From: Streptomyces sp. YIM 130001
Lineage (GTDB): Bacteria > Actinomycetota > Actinomycetes > Streptomycetales > Streptomycetaceae
Assembly (NCBI RefSeq): GCF_003574445.1
Contig: NZ_KZ984550.1
Location: 186,001-250,000, forward strand
Length of the DNA: 64,000 bases
Reading direction: 5' to 3'
A program made the position numbers and the translations under genes. Position 1 is the first letter of the stretch. Every line of letters begins with the position of its first letter. Below, in pieces: positions 25,553 through 36,037 of the stretch. The notes beneath the pieces are model-generated. The model did no database searches. It saw only the letters and a list, made by a program, of their open reading frames with translations, and was not told the DNA's origin.

Positions 25553-27169
25553 ATGCAGCAGGCACCGGAGCTTCACAGCGGGGCCGACCCCGCATCGGAG
25601 GCCTGGCGGGTCAACGAGACGGCGCACCACGCCCTCGTCGACGAGCTGCGCCAGAAGCTGGCGGCGGCGCGCCTCGGCGGCGGCGAGCGGTCCCGGGCCC
25701 GCCATGTCGCACGCGGCAAGCTCCTGCCGCGCGACCGCGTGGACACCGTGCTCGACCCCGGCTCGCCCTTCCTCGAGCTGGCCCCGCTCGCGGCGGACGG
25801 CCTGTACGGCGGGGACGCACCGGCCGCCGGTGTGATCGCCGGCATCGGCCGCGTCTCCGGCCGCGAATGCGTGATCGTGGCGAACGACGCGACGGTCAAG
25901 GGCGGCACCTACTACCCGATGACGGTCAAGAAGCACCTCCGCGCCCAGGAGGTGGCCCTGGAGAACCGCCTGCCGTGCCTGTACCTCGTCGACTCCGGCG
26001 GCGCGTTCCTGCCGATGCAGGACGAGGTGTTCCCGGATCGCGAGCACTTCGGCCGGATCTTCTACAACCAGGCGCGGATGTCCGGCGCCGGCATCCCGCA
26101 GATCGCCGCGGTCCTCGGCTCCTGCACGGCCGGCGGGGCATACGTACCGGCGATGAGCGACGAGGCCGTGATCGTCCGCGGTCAGGGCACCATCTTCCTG
26201 GGCGGCCCGCCCCTGGTGAAGGCCGCGACCGGCGAGGTCGTCACCGCGGAGGAGCTCGGCGGCGGCGAGGTGCACTCCCGGGTCTCCGGAGTCACCGACC
26301 ACCTCGCCGAGGACGACGCCCACGCCCTGCGCATCGTGCGGAACATCGTCTCGACCCTCCCCGCCCGCGGCCCGCTGCCCTGGACCACCGAGCCGGCCGA
26401 GGAGCCGAAGGTGGACCCGTTCGGCCTCTACGGCGCGGTGCCCGCCGACTCCCGTACGCCCTACGACGTGCGGGAGGTCATCGCGCGAGTGGTGGACGGC
26501 TCCCGCTTCCAGGAGTTCAAGGCCGAGTACGGCACCACCCTGGTCACCGGCTTCGCACACATCCACGGCCACCCGGTCGGCATCGTGGCGAACAACGGCA
26601 TCCTGTTCTCCGAATCCGCCCAGAAGGGCGCCCACTTCATCGAGCTGTGCGACCAGCGCGGCATCCCGCTGCTCTTCCTGCAGAACATCTCGGGATTCAT
26701 GGTCGGCCGGGACTACGAGGCGGGCGGCATCGCCAAGCACGGCGCCAAGATGGTCACCGCGGTCGCCTGCACCCGCGTCCCCAAACTCACCGTGGTCATC
26801 GGCGGCTCCTACGGCGCGGGGAACTACTCGATGTGCGGCCGCGCGTACTCCCCCCGCTTCCTGTGGATGTGGCCCAACGCCAAGATCTCCGTGATGGGCG
26901 GCGAGCAGGCCGCCTCGGTCCTCGCGACCGTCAAGCGCGACCAGTTGGAGGCCCGCGGCGAGAGCTGGCCCGAGTCCGCCGAGGAGGACTTCAAGGCCCC
27001 CGTCCGCGCCCAGTACGAGACGCAGGGGAACGCCTACTACGCGACGGCCCGCCTCTGGGACGACGGCGTGATCGACCCCGTCGACACCCGCAGGACGGTC
27101 GGCCTCGCCCTGACCGCCTGTGCGAACGCGCCGCTGGGGGACCCCGGCTTCGGCGTCTTCCGGATGTGA
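25553..27169 (+). CDS. accD1: Acyl-CoA carboxylase beta chain (probable methylcrotonyl-CoA carboxylase)
   Basis: A 538-aa carboxyltransferase subunit. It transfers carboxyl from biotin to an acyl-CoA. Crotonase-type halves are seen at about 60-260 ([35 protein letters not shown]) and 290-500 ([39 protein letters not shown]). The [10 protein letters not shown] segment and the operon with a biotin chain, HMG-CoA lyase and acyl-CoA dehydrogenase point to 3-methylcrotonyl-CoA in leucine breakdown. RBS AAGGGGG precedes ATG 25553. Confidence 0.85.
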   Translation: MQQAPELHSGADPASEAWRVNETAHHALVDELRQKLAAARLGGGERSRARHVARGKLLPRDRVDTVLDPGSPFLELAPLAADGLYGGDAPAAGVIAGIGRVSGRECVIVANDATVKGGTYYPMTVKKHLRAQEVALENRLPCLYLVDSGGAFLPMQDEVFPDREHFGRIFYNQARMSGAGIPQIAAVLGSCTAGGAYVPAMSDEAVIVRGQGTIFLGGPPLVKAATGEVVTAEELGGGEVHSRVSGVTDHLAEDDAHALRIVRNIVSTLPARGPLPWTTEPAEEPKVDPFGLYGAVPADSRTPYDVREVIARVVDGSRFQEFKAEYGTTLVTGFAHIHGHPVGIVANNGILFSESAQKGAHFIELCDQRGIPLLFLQNISGFMVGRDYEAGGIAKHGAKMVTAVACTRVPKLTVVIGGSYGAGNYSMCGRAYSPRFLWMWPNAKISVMGGEQAASVLATVKRDQLEARGESWPESAEEDFKAPVRAQYETQGNAYYATARLWDDGVIDPVDTRRTVGLALTACANAPLGDPGFGVFRM

Positions 27170-27237
27170 GGGGGCGGCTCGTGACATCCAGCCAGGCAGC
27201 AGCGCAAGGACCGGATTCGGGACCCACAGGAGTGGCC

Positions 27238-29429
<2,192 letters not shown>

Positions 29430-29433
<4 letters not shown>

Positions 29434-30479
29434 CCGGCACCCCGCACCCGCCCGGCGCCGCATCCGCGTCCGGCACCCCCTCCCCGTCCGGCGCCGGGAC
29501 CGGCCCCGGCGCCCTGCCGATGACCGTCCCCGCCCCGGACCTGCCCGCCCGGATCCGTATCCACGAGGTCGGCCCCCGGGACGGCCTGCAGAACGAGGCG
29601 TCGACCGTCCCCACCGAGATCAAGGCGGAGTTCATCCACCGCCTGGCCGACGCCGGTCTCCGCACGGTCGAGGCGACCAGCTTCGTGCACCCCAAGTGGG
29701 TGCCCCAACTGGCCGACGCCGAGGACCTGTTCCCGCGCCTGTCCGACCTGGACGGCGTATCCCTGCCGGTTCTCGTGCCGAACGACCGAGGGCTCGACCG
29801 CGCCCTCGCCCTCGGCGCCCGCTCGATCGCCGTGTTCGGTTCGGCCACCGAGACCTTCGCCGCACGCAATCTCAACCGCACCGTGGCCGAGTCGCTCGCC
29901 ATGTTCGAGCCCGTCGTCGCGCGTGCCAAGTCCGAGGGCGTCCGCGTGCGCGGCTACCTGTCCATGTGCTTCGGCGACCCGTGGGAGGGCCCGGTCCCCG
30001 TCCCCCAGGTGGTACGGGTGGCCAAGGCACTCCTCGACCAGGGCTGCGACGAACTCAGCCTCGGCGACACCATCGGGGTCGCCACCCCGGGCCACGTGAC
30101 CGCCCTGCTGCGCGCACTCGACGAGGGCGGGGTCCCCACCGCCGCCGTCGGCGTCCACTTCCACGACACCTACGGCCAGGCCCTCGCCAACACCCTGGCC
30201 GCCCTGCAGCACGGCGTGACCACCGTCGACGCGTCGGCAGGCGGCCTCGGCGGCTGCCCGTACGCCAAGAGCGCCACGGGGAACCTCGCCACCGAGGACC
30301 TGGTGTGGATGCTCCAGGGCCTCGGCATCGAGACCGGCGTCGACCTCGGCCGGCTCACCGCCACCAGCAGCTGGCTGGCCGGACACCTCGGCCGCCCCAG
30401 CCCGTCCCGCGCCGTCCGCGCCCTCACCGGGGCCACGGCGGAGACGACCTCGGACCGCACCGACACCAAGGAGTCCTGA
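29430..30479 (+). CDS. hmgL: Hydroxymethylglutaryl-CoA lyase
   Basis: A 349-aa TIM-barrel lyase that splits HMG-CoA into acetyl-CoA and acetoacetate, the last step of leucine degradation. EVGPRDGLQNE (about 47), FVHPKWVPQ, LVPNDRGLDRA, GVHFHDTYGQAL (metal His) and the signature SAGGLGGCPYAKSATGN with the catalytic Cys (about 272) are all present. ATG 29430 overlaps the previous stop. An unusual low-complexity Pro/Ser/Gly N-terminus (residues 1-30) precedes the barrel; the internal ATG at 29520 may be the real start. Confidence 0.9.
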
Positions 30480-30481
30480 TC

Positions 30482-31651
30482 ATGCCGCTCGACCACCGGC
30501 TCTCCGCCGAGCACGAGGAACTCCGGCGCACCGTCGAGGAGTTCGCGCACGACGTCGTGGCACCCAAGATCGGCGACTTCTACGAGCGTCACGAGTTCCC
30601 GTACGAGATCGTCCGCGAGATGGGGCGGATGGGCCTGTTCGGACTCCCCTTCCCCGAGGAGTACGGCGGGATGGGCGGCGACTACCTGGCGCTCGGCCTG
30701 GTCCTCGAGGAGCTGGCCCGGGTCGACTCCTCGGTGGCGATCACCCTGGAGGCCGGGGTCTCGCTCGGCGCGATGCCACTGCACCTGTTCGGCACCGAGG
30801 AGCAGAAGCGGCAGTGGCTGCCGCGGATGTGCTCCGGCGAGATCCTCGGCGCGTTCGGCCTGACCGAACCGGAGTGCGGTTCGGACGCGAGCGGCACCCG
30901 CACCACGGCCCGCCTCGACGAGGCCACCGACGAATGGGTGATCAACGGCAGCAAGTGCTTCATCACCAACTCCGGCACGGACATCACCGGCCTGGTCACG
31001 GTCACCGCGGTGACGGGCCGCACCGAGGACGGCAAGCCGCGCATCTCGTCGATCATCGTCCCGTCCGGCACCCCCGGCTTCACGGTCGCCGCCCCGTACT
31101 CGAAGGTCGGATGGAACGCCTCGGACACCCGCGAGCTCTCCTTCTCCGACGTCCGCGTCCCCGCGGCGAACCTCCTCGGCACCGAGGGCCGCGGCTACGC
31201 CCAGTTCCTGCGGATCCTCGACGAGGGCCGGGTCGCGATCTCCGCACTCGCCACGGGTCTCGCCCAGGGCTGCGTGGACGAGTCGCTGCGGTACGCCAAG
31301 GAGCGGCGCGCCTTCGGCCGGCCGATCGGCGCGAACCAGGCGATCCAGTTCAAGCTCGCCGACATGGAGATGAAGTCCCACACGGCACGGCTCGCCTGGC
31401 GCGACGCGGCCTCGCGCCTGGTCTCCGGGGAACCGTTCAAGAAGGAGGCGGCCCTGGCCAAGCTGTACTCGTCCACGGTCGCCGTGGACAACGCCCGCGA
31501 GGCCACCCAGATCCACGGCGGCTACGGCTTCATGAACGAGTACCCGGTCGCCCGCATGTGGCGCGACTCCAAGATCCTCGAGATCGGCGAGGGAACCAGC
31601 GAGGTCCAACGCATGCTGATCGCCCGCGAACTGGGCCTACCGAACCACTGA
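30482..31651 (+). CDS. acdH: Acyl-CoA dehydrogenase (AcdH / isovaleryl-CoA type)
   Basis: A 389-aa FAD flavoprotein. GLTEPECGSDASGTRTTARL and CFITNSGTDITGLVTVTA bind FAD, and IGEGTSEVQRMLIARELGL near the C-terminus holds the canonical Glu position. It begins 2 bases after the HMG-CoA lyase stop. In S. coelicolor the gene in this context, acdH, is known for branched-chain acyl-CoA oxidation, so the four-gene operon forms the leucine route isovaleryl-CoA to acetoacetate, apart from the hydratase, which is not here. Confidence 0.9.
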   Translation: MPLDHRLSAEHEELRRTVEEFAHDVVAPKIGDFYERHEFPYEIVREMGRMGLFGLPFPEEYGGMGGDYLALGLVLEELARVDSSVAITLEAGVSLGAMPLHLFGTEEQKRQWLPRMCSGEILGAFGLTEPECGSDASGTRTTARLDEATDEWVINGSKCFITNSGTDITGLVTVTAVTGRTEDGKPRISSIIVPSGTPGFTVAAPYSKVGWNASDTRELSFSDVRVPAANLLGTEGRGYAQFLRILDEGRVAISALATGLAQGCVDESLRYAKERRAFGRPIGANQAIQFKLADMEMKSHTARLAWRDAASRLVSGEPFKKEAALAKLYSSTVAVDNAREATQIHGGYGFMNEYPVARMWRDSKILEIGEGTSEVQRMLIARELGLPNH

Positions 31652-31707
31652 CACACAGGCTGCCCGGCCCGGCCCGACCTGTCGGCATCCGGGCCCGGTC
31701 CGGCCGG

Positions 31708-31800
31708 GCGACTTCCCGGGCCGGGCCCGGCTACATCCCAGGCCCGGCCCGGCGACATCCCAGGCCCGGCCCGGCTACATCCCAGGCCCGGCCCGGCGAT
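31708..31800. repeat. 22-bp tandem repeat, three full copies
   Basis: Units starting at 31730, 31752 and 31774 read GG(C)(T/G)ACATCCCAGG then CCCGGCCC; a partial unit begins at 31796 and a degenerate one precedes 31730. The array lies between acdH and the siderophore-interacting protein gene, in the place where desE would be expected. Confidence 0.85.
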
Positions 31801-31807
31801 ACATAGA

Positions 31808-31872
31808 GCCCGTCCGGCGATTGAGGACGAGCGCGCCAGCGCGAAAAGAAGCCCGTCCGGCGATTGAGGACA
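31808..31872 (+). repeat. Two copies of a dispersed Streptomyces intergenic element
   Basis: AGCCCGTCCGGCGATTGAGG plus AC occurs at 31808-31829 and again at 31851-31872, 43 bases apart. I recall this word as very common in intergenic regions of many streptomycetes; its role is not known. The whole 31652-31984 gap holds only these repeats and the iron box. Confidence 0.75.
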
Positions 31873-31929
31873 CGACCTCAGGGCCGAGCCCCCAGCCGGC
31901 ACCCCTTGCCCCACACCCCACCCATCCGA

Positions 31930-31948
31930 TTGAGTAAGGCGAACCTAA
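31930..31948 (+). promoter_or_regulatory. Iron box (DmdR1/IdeR site)
   Basis: The 19-bp word TTGAGTAAGGCGAACCTAA matches the actinobacterial iron box TTAGGTTAGGCTAACCTAA at 15 of 19 positions. It lies 36 bases before the start of the siderophore-interacting protein gene, so that gene should be repressed when iron is sufficient. Confidence 0.85.
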
Positions 31949-31984
31949 CCACCCCAGGGCCCAGCCCCCACAGGAGTACGGACT

Positions 31985-32833
31985 GTGAAGACCCCCTTCG
32001 GCCTCTTCGACCTCGAAGTGACCCGGGGACACGATCTGTCCCCCTCCCTGCGCAGGTTCACCTTCACCGGCGAGACCCTGAACCACTTCGAGTCCGGCGG
32101 CCGCGACCAGAGCCTGTCCCTGTTCCTGCCGCACCCGTACCAGGCCGCCCCGGTCCTGCCTCCGGCCCAGGACCAGGCAGCCTGGTACCGGGCGTACCGC
32201 GCGATGCCGTCCGACGTCCGGGCAGTGATGCGTTCGTACACGGTGCGCGCACAGCGCCGCGGCGACGACGGCCGGACCGAGGTCGACATCGAGTTCGCCC
32301 TGCACCCGGACGGCGGCCCGGCCTGCCGCTGGGCGGAGACGGCCGGCGCGGGCGACCGCGTGGCCGTGCTCGGGCCGATGACGGCGGACAACTCGGGCGT
32401 ACGCTTCCGGCCGCCCGCCGGCACCGACTGGGTCCTGATCTGGGCCGACGAGACAGCCCTGCCGGCCGCCGCCGCGATCCTGGAAGCGCTGCCCGCCGGC
32501 ACCCCGGCGAAGGTCTGGCTCGAGGTGCCGTACGCGGCGGACCGCCGCACCCTGCACACCGAGGCCGACGCCGAGATCACCTGGCTGGCCCGCGACGAGG
32601 CTCCGGCCGCAGGTCAGGGCGAGCCACTCGCCCTGACCGCCGTCCGCGCGGCCACCCTCCCCGAAGGGACGCCGTACACCTGGATCGCCGGTGAGGCCGG
32701 GGCTCTCAGGACGCTGCGCCGCCATCTCGTGGGGGAGCGTCAATTCGACCGCCGCGCCGTGACGTTCGTCGGGTACTGGCGGCACGGCGCCAGCGAGGAC
32801 CGACTGCGCGAGGAGGCGGAGACGGCGGCCTGA
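31985..32833 (+). CDS. Siderophore-interacting protein (FAD ferric-siderophore reductase)
   Basis: A 282-aa SIP-family flavoprotein that reduces ferric siderophores in the cytoplasm to release iron. The FAD domain contains RSYTVRAQ (about 80) and GDRVAVLGPM; the NAD(P)H domain contains WVLIWADETALPAAAAILEA and ends with FVGYWRHG. GTG 31985 has AGGAG 8 bases upstream. An iron box controls it. In S. coelicolor this gene (SCO2781) adjoins desE and desABCD; here those are absent and the hexosaminidase gene follows directly. Confidence 0.9.
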   Translation: MKTPFGLFDLEVTRGHDLSPSLRRFTFTGETLNHFESGGRDQSLSLFLPHPYQAAPVLPPAQDQAAWYRAYRAMPSDVRAVMRSYTVRAQRRGDDGRTEVDIEFALHPDGGPACRWAETAGAGDRVAVLGPMTADNSGVRFRPPAGTDWVLIWADETALPAAAAILEALPAGTPAKVWLEVPYAADRRTLHTEADAEITWLARDEAPAAGQGEPLALTAVRAATLPEGTPYTWIAGEAGALRTLRRHLVGERQFDRRAVTFVGYWRHGASEDRLREEAETAA

Positions 32834-32854
32834 CAGCCGCCGCCCACCTGTGGC

Positions 32855-34471
32855 TCACCCCGCAGGCCAGGGCACCTTCGGCGACTTGTAGTAGTTGACG
32901 CCGAGCGCGTCCCAGCGCGGCGCCTGCTCGCCGAGCCGTTCCTTGTAGGTGTCCCAGTCGTGCGTGGCGGCTGGCGACCAGCCCAATTCCGCGATGCCCG
33001 GCAGCCGCGGGAAGGCCATGAACTCGACCTCGTCCGACTCCGAGAGGGTCTCCGACCACATCGGCGCCTCGACCCCGAGCACGGCCTCCTCGGCTACACC
33101 TTCCAGATACGAGGCCGGGTCCCAGTCGTAGGACCGGTCCACCTCCACCAGACCCGCCCAGGACAGGCCGAGCGGAGTGTCCTCGTCGTACTTCATGTCG
33201 AGGTACGAACGGTCCGCGGGCGAGAGGACCACTCCGGTGCCGTTCTTCGCGGCGTCGGCGACCTGCTTGCGCTCCTCGGCGCCCGTCGCGTCGTAGCCCC
33301 AGTACTGCGCCACCGCGCCTTCCGCTGGCGTCGCGGCCGTCAACTGGTGCCAGCCCACGACGGTCTTGCCGTACTTGCCGACGACGGGCTGCACCCGGTT
33401 CATGAAGGCGATGTAGTCCTCCCGGCTGGTGGAGTGCGCCTCGTCACCGCCGATGTGAAGGTACTTGCCCGGGGTGAGCTCGGCGATCTCGCGGATCACG
33501 TCGTCGACGAAGTCGTACGTGATCTCCTTGTCCACGCACAGGGAGCTGAAGCCGACCTCGGTGCCCGTGTAGAGGGGTGGGGCGACGCCGTCGCAGTTGA
33601 GTTCGGCGTACGAGGCGAGCGCGGCGTTGGTGTGGCCCGGCAGGTCGATCTCGGGGATCACCTCGAGGTTCCGGGAGGCGGCGTACTTCACCAGGTCCTT
33701 GTACTCGGCCTTGGTGTAATAGCCGCCCTCGCCGCCGCCGACCTGCGTGGAGCCGCCGTACTCGGTGAGCCGCGGCCAGGAGTCGATGGCGATGCGCCAG
33801 CCCTGGTCGTCGCTGAGATGCAGATGCAACTTGTTGATCTTGTAGAGCGCCAGCTGGTCGATGTAGCGCTTGACCTTGTCGGGGCTGAAGAAGTGCCGTG
33901 AGACGTCGAGCATCGCGGAGCGGTAGGCGTACCGCGGCACGTCCTCGATGGTGCCGCCGGCCACCTGCCACGGTCCGGGCTGCTCGGTGTCCTGCTCCAC
34001 GGAGGCGGGCAGCTGCTGGCGCAGCGTCTGGACGCCGTGGAAGAGGCCGGCCGGTTCGCGGGCGGTGAGGGTGACGGCTTCGCCGTCGGACTTCAACCGG
34101 TACCCCTCGGCGCCCAAGTCCTCGTCCTCTGCGGAGAGTTCGAGCCGGATACCGTCGCTGCCCGCGTCCTCGGTGACCGGCAGCGGATAGCCGGTGGAGG
34201 GCCGCAGCACGTCCGCCAGATAGTCGCCGATCCGGCGGGTGTCGTCGGAGTCCCCGACGCGGATCCGGGTGTCGCCCGTGACCTCGTAGCCGGGTCCGGC
34301 CGCATCCACGGAGGACGGCGCGGGGATCACCCGCCCGAGCGGGACGGGCGCCGGCTCCTCGGCCCCGCTCGCGGGCGCGGCCCCTGCACCGAAGAGGCCG
34401 ACGGCCCCGGCCAGGAGCAGCGCACCCAGGAAATGACCTGACAGACGTGAAGTGGATCGTGGACGGCTCAC
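32855..34471 (-). CDS. Secreted beta-N-acetylhexosaminidase, GH20
   Basis: A 538-aa exoglycosidase that removes GlcNAc from chitin and murein fragments. A Sec signal peptide occupies residues 1-37 (SRLSGHFLGALLLAGAVGLF, GAGAAPASGA). A GH20b domain (about 45-165) precedes the catalytic barrel: LDVSRHFFSPDKVKRYID, KLHLHLSDDQGWRI and the Asp-Glu pair of HIGGDEAH (about 347). GTG 34471 fits the signal peptide and has AAGGGA upstream. It converges with the SIP gene, 21 bases between stops. Confidence 0.95.
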   Translation of the reverse strand: MSRPRSTSRLSGHFLGALLLAGAVGLFGAGAAPASGAEEPAPVPLGRVIPAPSSVDAAGPGYEVTGDTRIRVGDSDDTRRIGDYLADVLRPSTGYPLPVTEDAGSDGIRLELSAEDEDLGAEGYRLKSDGEAVTLTAREPAGLFHGVQTLRQQLPASVEQDTEQPGPWQVAGGTIEDVPRYAYRSAMLDVSRHFFSPDKVKRYIDQLALYKINKLHLHLSDDQGWRIAIDSWPRLTEYGGSTQVGGGEGGYYTKAEYKDLVKYAASRNLEVIPEIDLPGHTNAALASYAELNCDGVAPPLYTGTEVGFSSLCVDKEITYDFVDDVIREIAELTPGKYLHIGGDEAHSTSREDYIAFMNRVQPVVGKYGKTVVGWHQLTAATPAEGAVAQYWGYDATGAEERKQVADAAKNGTGVVLSPADRSYLDMKYDEDTPLGLSWAGLVEVDRSYDWDPASYLEGVAEEAVLGVEAPMWSETLSESDEVEFMAFPRLPGIAELGWSPAATHDWDTYKERLGEQAPRWDALGVNYYKSPKVPWPAG

Positions 34472-34657
34472 TAGCTCGGTTCCCTTCGACGGGCTCGCAG
34501 CTGTGGTACCTGGCACTTCGACGGCGGATCGTCGAAGCACGTGCATCCCAACCTCCCCATGGCTACCCGCACACCCACCTCCGGTCAAGGGGTGTAGACC
34601 AATTCCGGACCACTCTTCGGGCGACTCTTCGGGCGACTGCGATGACAGAATCCCGGC

Positions 34658-35569
34658 ATGGCGGAAATCATCCAGCGAGACGGGACCTGGACCTTCGACG
34701 GCGAGACCCTGCGCATCGTCCCCGGACGCGACAAGGGCGTCGGCCTACTGCGCAAGACACTCGGCGAACTGGCCGTCCCCGTAAGGGCGTTGGCCGCCAT
34801 CTCGTTCGAGCAGGGCAAGAAGTCGGGCCGTCTGCGGCTGCGTCTACGGGATGGCGCCGACCCCCTGTTGCAGGTGACGCACGGCAAGCTCGACGACGCC
34901 TCGGACCCCTACCGCCTGACCGTCGACTCCGACCGCTACGGAGTCGCCGAGTACTTCGTGGACGAGGTGCGCAACGCCCTGCTGCTCGAGCAGATCCCGT
35001 CCGAACCCAGCGACAGCTACCTGCTGCCCGGCCCCGCGGTGCCGGTGTCGGCGACCGCCGGTGACGGCACGGTCTCCTTCGACGGCGAGCAGGTCCGCCT
35101 GGAGTGGAAGTGGAACGCCGAGGAGGCCAAGTCCGCCGCAGGCATCCGCACCCTCACGCTCGAAGACCTGGCCGCCGTCGAGTGGCACCCCGCGGTCGGC
35201 TGGGAGAACGGCTACCTCCGCTTCACCGTGCGGCACGCGCCGACCAAGGCCCCGCCGAAGTACGACCCGAACTCGGTGGAACTCTTCGGCTTCAAGAAGG
35301 ACCCCCTGATGGCCCTGGTCGCGGCCGCGGTACGAGCCCGTATGCCGCACCCCTCGAGCCCGCAGGAGCCGGCGCCCGCACTCACGAAGTCCCCGCCGTC
35401 CGCCCCCTCCGGCACCCCCGAGGACACCCCCGGCTCCGGCACGCCGACGGGCGACGACCATGACGCGCTGCTGCGCCGACTGCGGGAGTTGGGCGAATTG
35501 CACCAGTCGGGCATCCTCACCGACGACGAGTTCAGCCTCGCCAAGCAGGCCATCCTCAAACGGCTCTGA
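34658..35569 (+). CDS. DUF4429 protein with C-terminal SHOCT motif
   Basis: A 303-aa actinobacterial protein with two DUF4429 repeats (about 1-115 and 120-225; both start with a DGTxxFDGExxR pattern), a Pro-rich linker (230-265) and a SHOCT-like end (LRRLRELGELHQSGILTDDE, FSLAKQAIL). SHOCT ends are thought to mediate oligomerisation. No enzymatic motif is seen and the role is unknown. ATG 34658; it reads toward glmS with a small gene between. Confidence 0.75.
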   Translation: MAEIIQRDGTWTFDGETLRIVPGRDKGVGLLRKTLGELAVPVRALAAISFEQGKKSGRLRLRLRDGADPLLQVTHGKLDDASDPYRLTVDSDRYGVAEYFVDEVRNALLLEQIPSEPSDSYLLPGPAVPVSATAGDGTVSFDGEQVRLEWKWNAEEAKSAAGIRTLTLEDLAAVEWHPAVGWENGYLRFTVRHAPTKAPPKYDPNSVELFGFKKDPLMALVAAAVRARMPHPSSPQEPAPALTKSPPSAPSGTPEDTPGSGTPTGDDHDALLRRLRELGELHQSGILTDDEFSLAKQAILKRL

Positions 35570-35626
35570 CCCCCACCACTCCACCGAGCGCCACGATCCT
35601 GCCCGAATTCGGGCAGGATTCTTGCG

Positions 35627-35914
35627 ATGCCCTCCTTCGTACCCCAGGATCGTCGAGTGCACGAGGACCTGGTCGACCACCTGACGCGCAGCACGTCCCT
35701 CCAGCGGGGCGAGGCCCTGCGCGTCATCCAGGACGTCCTGGCGTACTTCGACGAGACCACGGAGGACTACGTCCGGCGCAGGCACCGCGAACTCCAGGCC
35801 CAGGGCCTGCTGAACGCGGCGATCTTCGAGCAGATCGCCGGCGAACTCGGCTACCGGGCCGTGGCACCGCCCGAGCTCTCCCTCAGACAGCTCCGCCGCA
35901 TCGTCTACGGCTGA
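35627..35914 (+). CDS. Small conserved hypothetical protein
   Basis: A 95-aa, mostly helical protein (LVDHLTRSTSLQRGEALRVI; VRRRHRELQAQGLLNAAIFE). It is not recognised by family name. The codon pattern is typical of coding sequence. It lies between the DUF4429 gene and glmS, all on the same strand. CAGGA is 9-10 bases upstream of ATG 35627. Confidence 0.7.
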   Translation: MPSFVPQDRRVHEDLVDHLTRSTSLQRGEALRVIQDVLAYFDETTEDYVRRRHRELQAQGLLNAAIFEQIAGELGYRAVAPPELSLRQLRRIVYG

Positions 35915-36037
35915 CCCACCACCCGCCGGCCACCACCCTCGCGGGACTCCACCCGGAACCCGACCCCGAAACCCGACCCCGGCACCCCACCCGGCACCCC
36001 ACCCAGAGCAGAGCTTCGAGAAGAGGAACCAACACCC

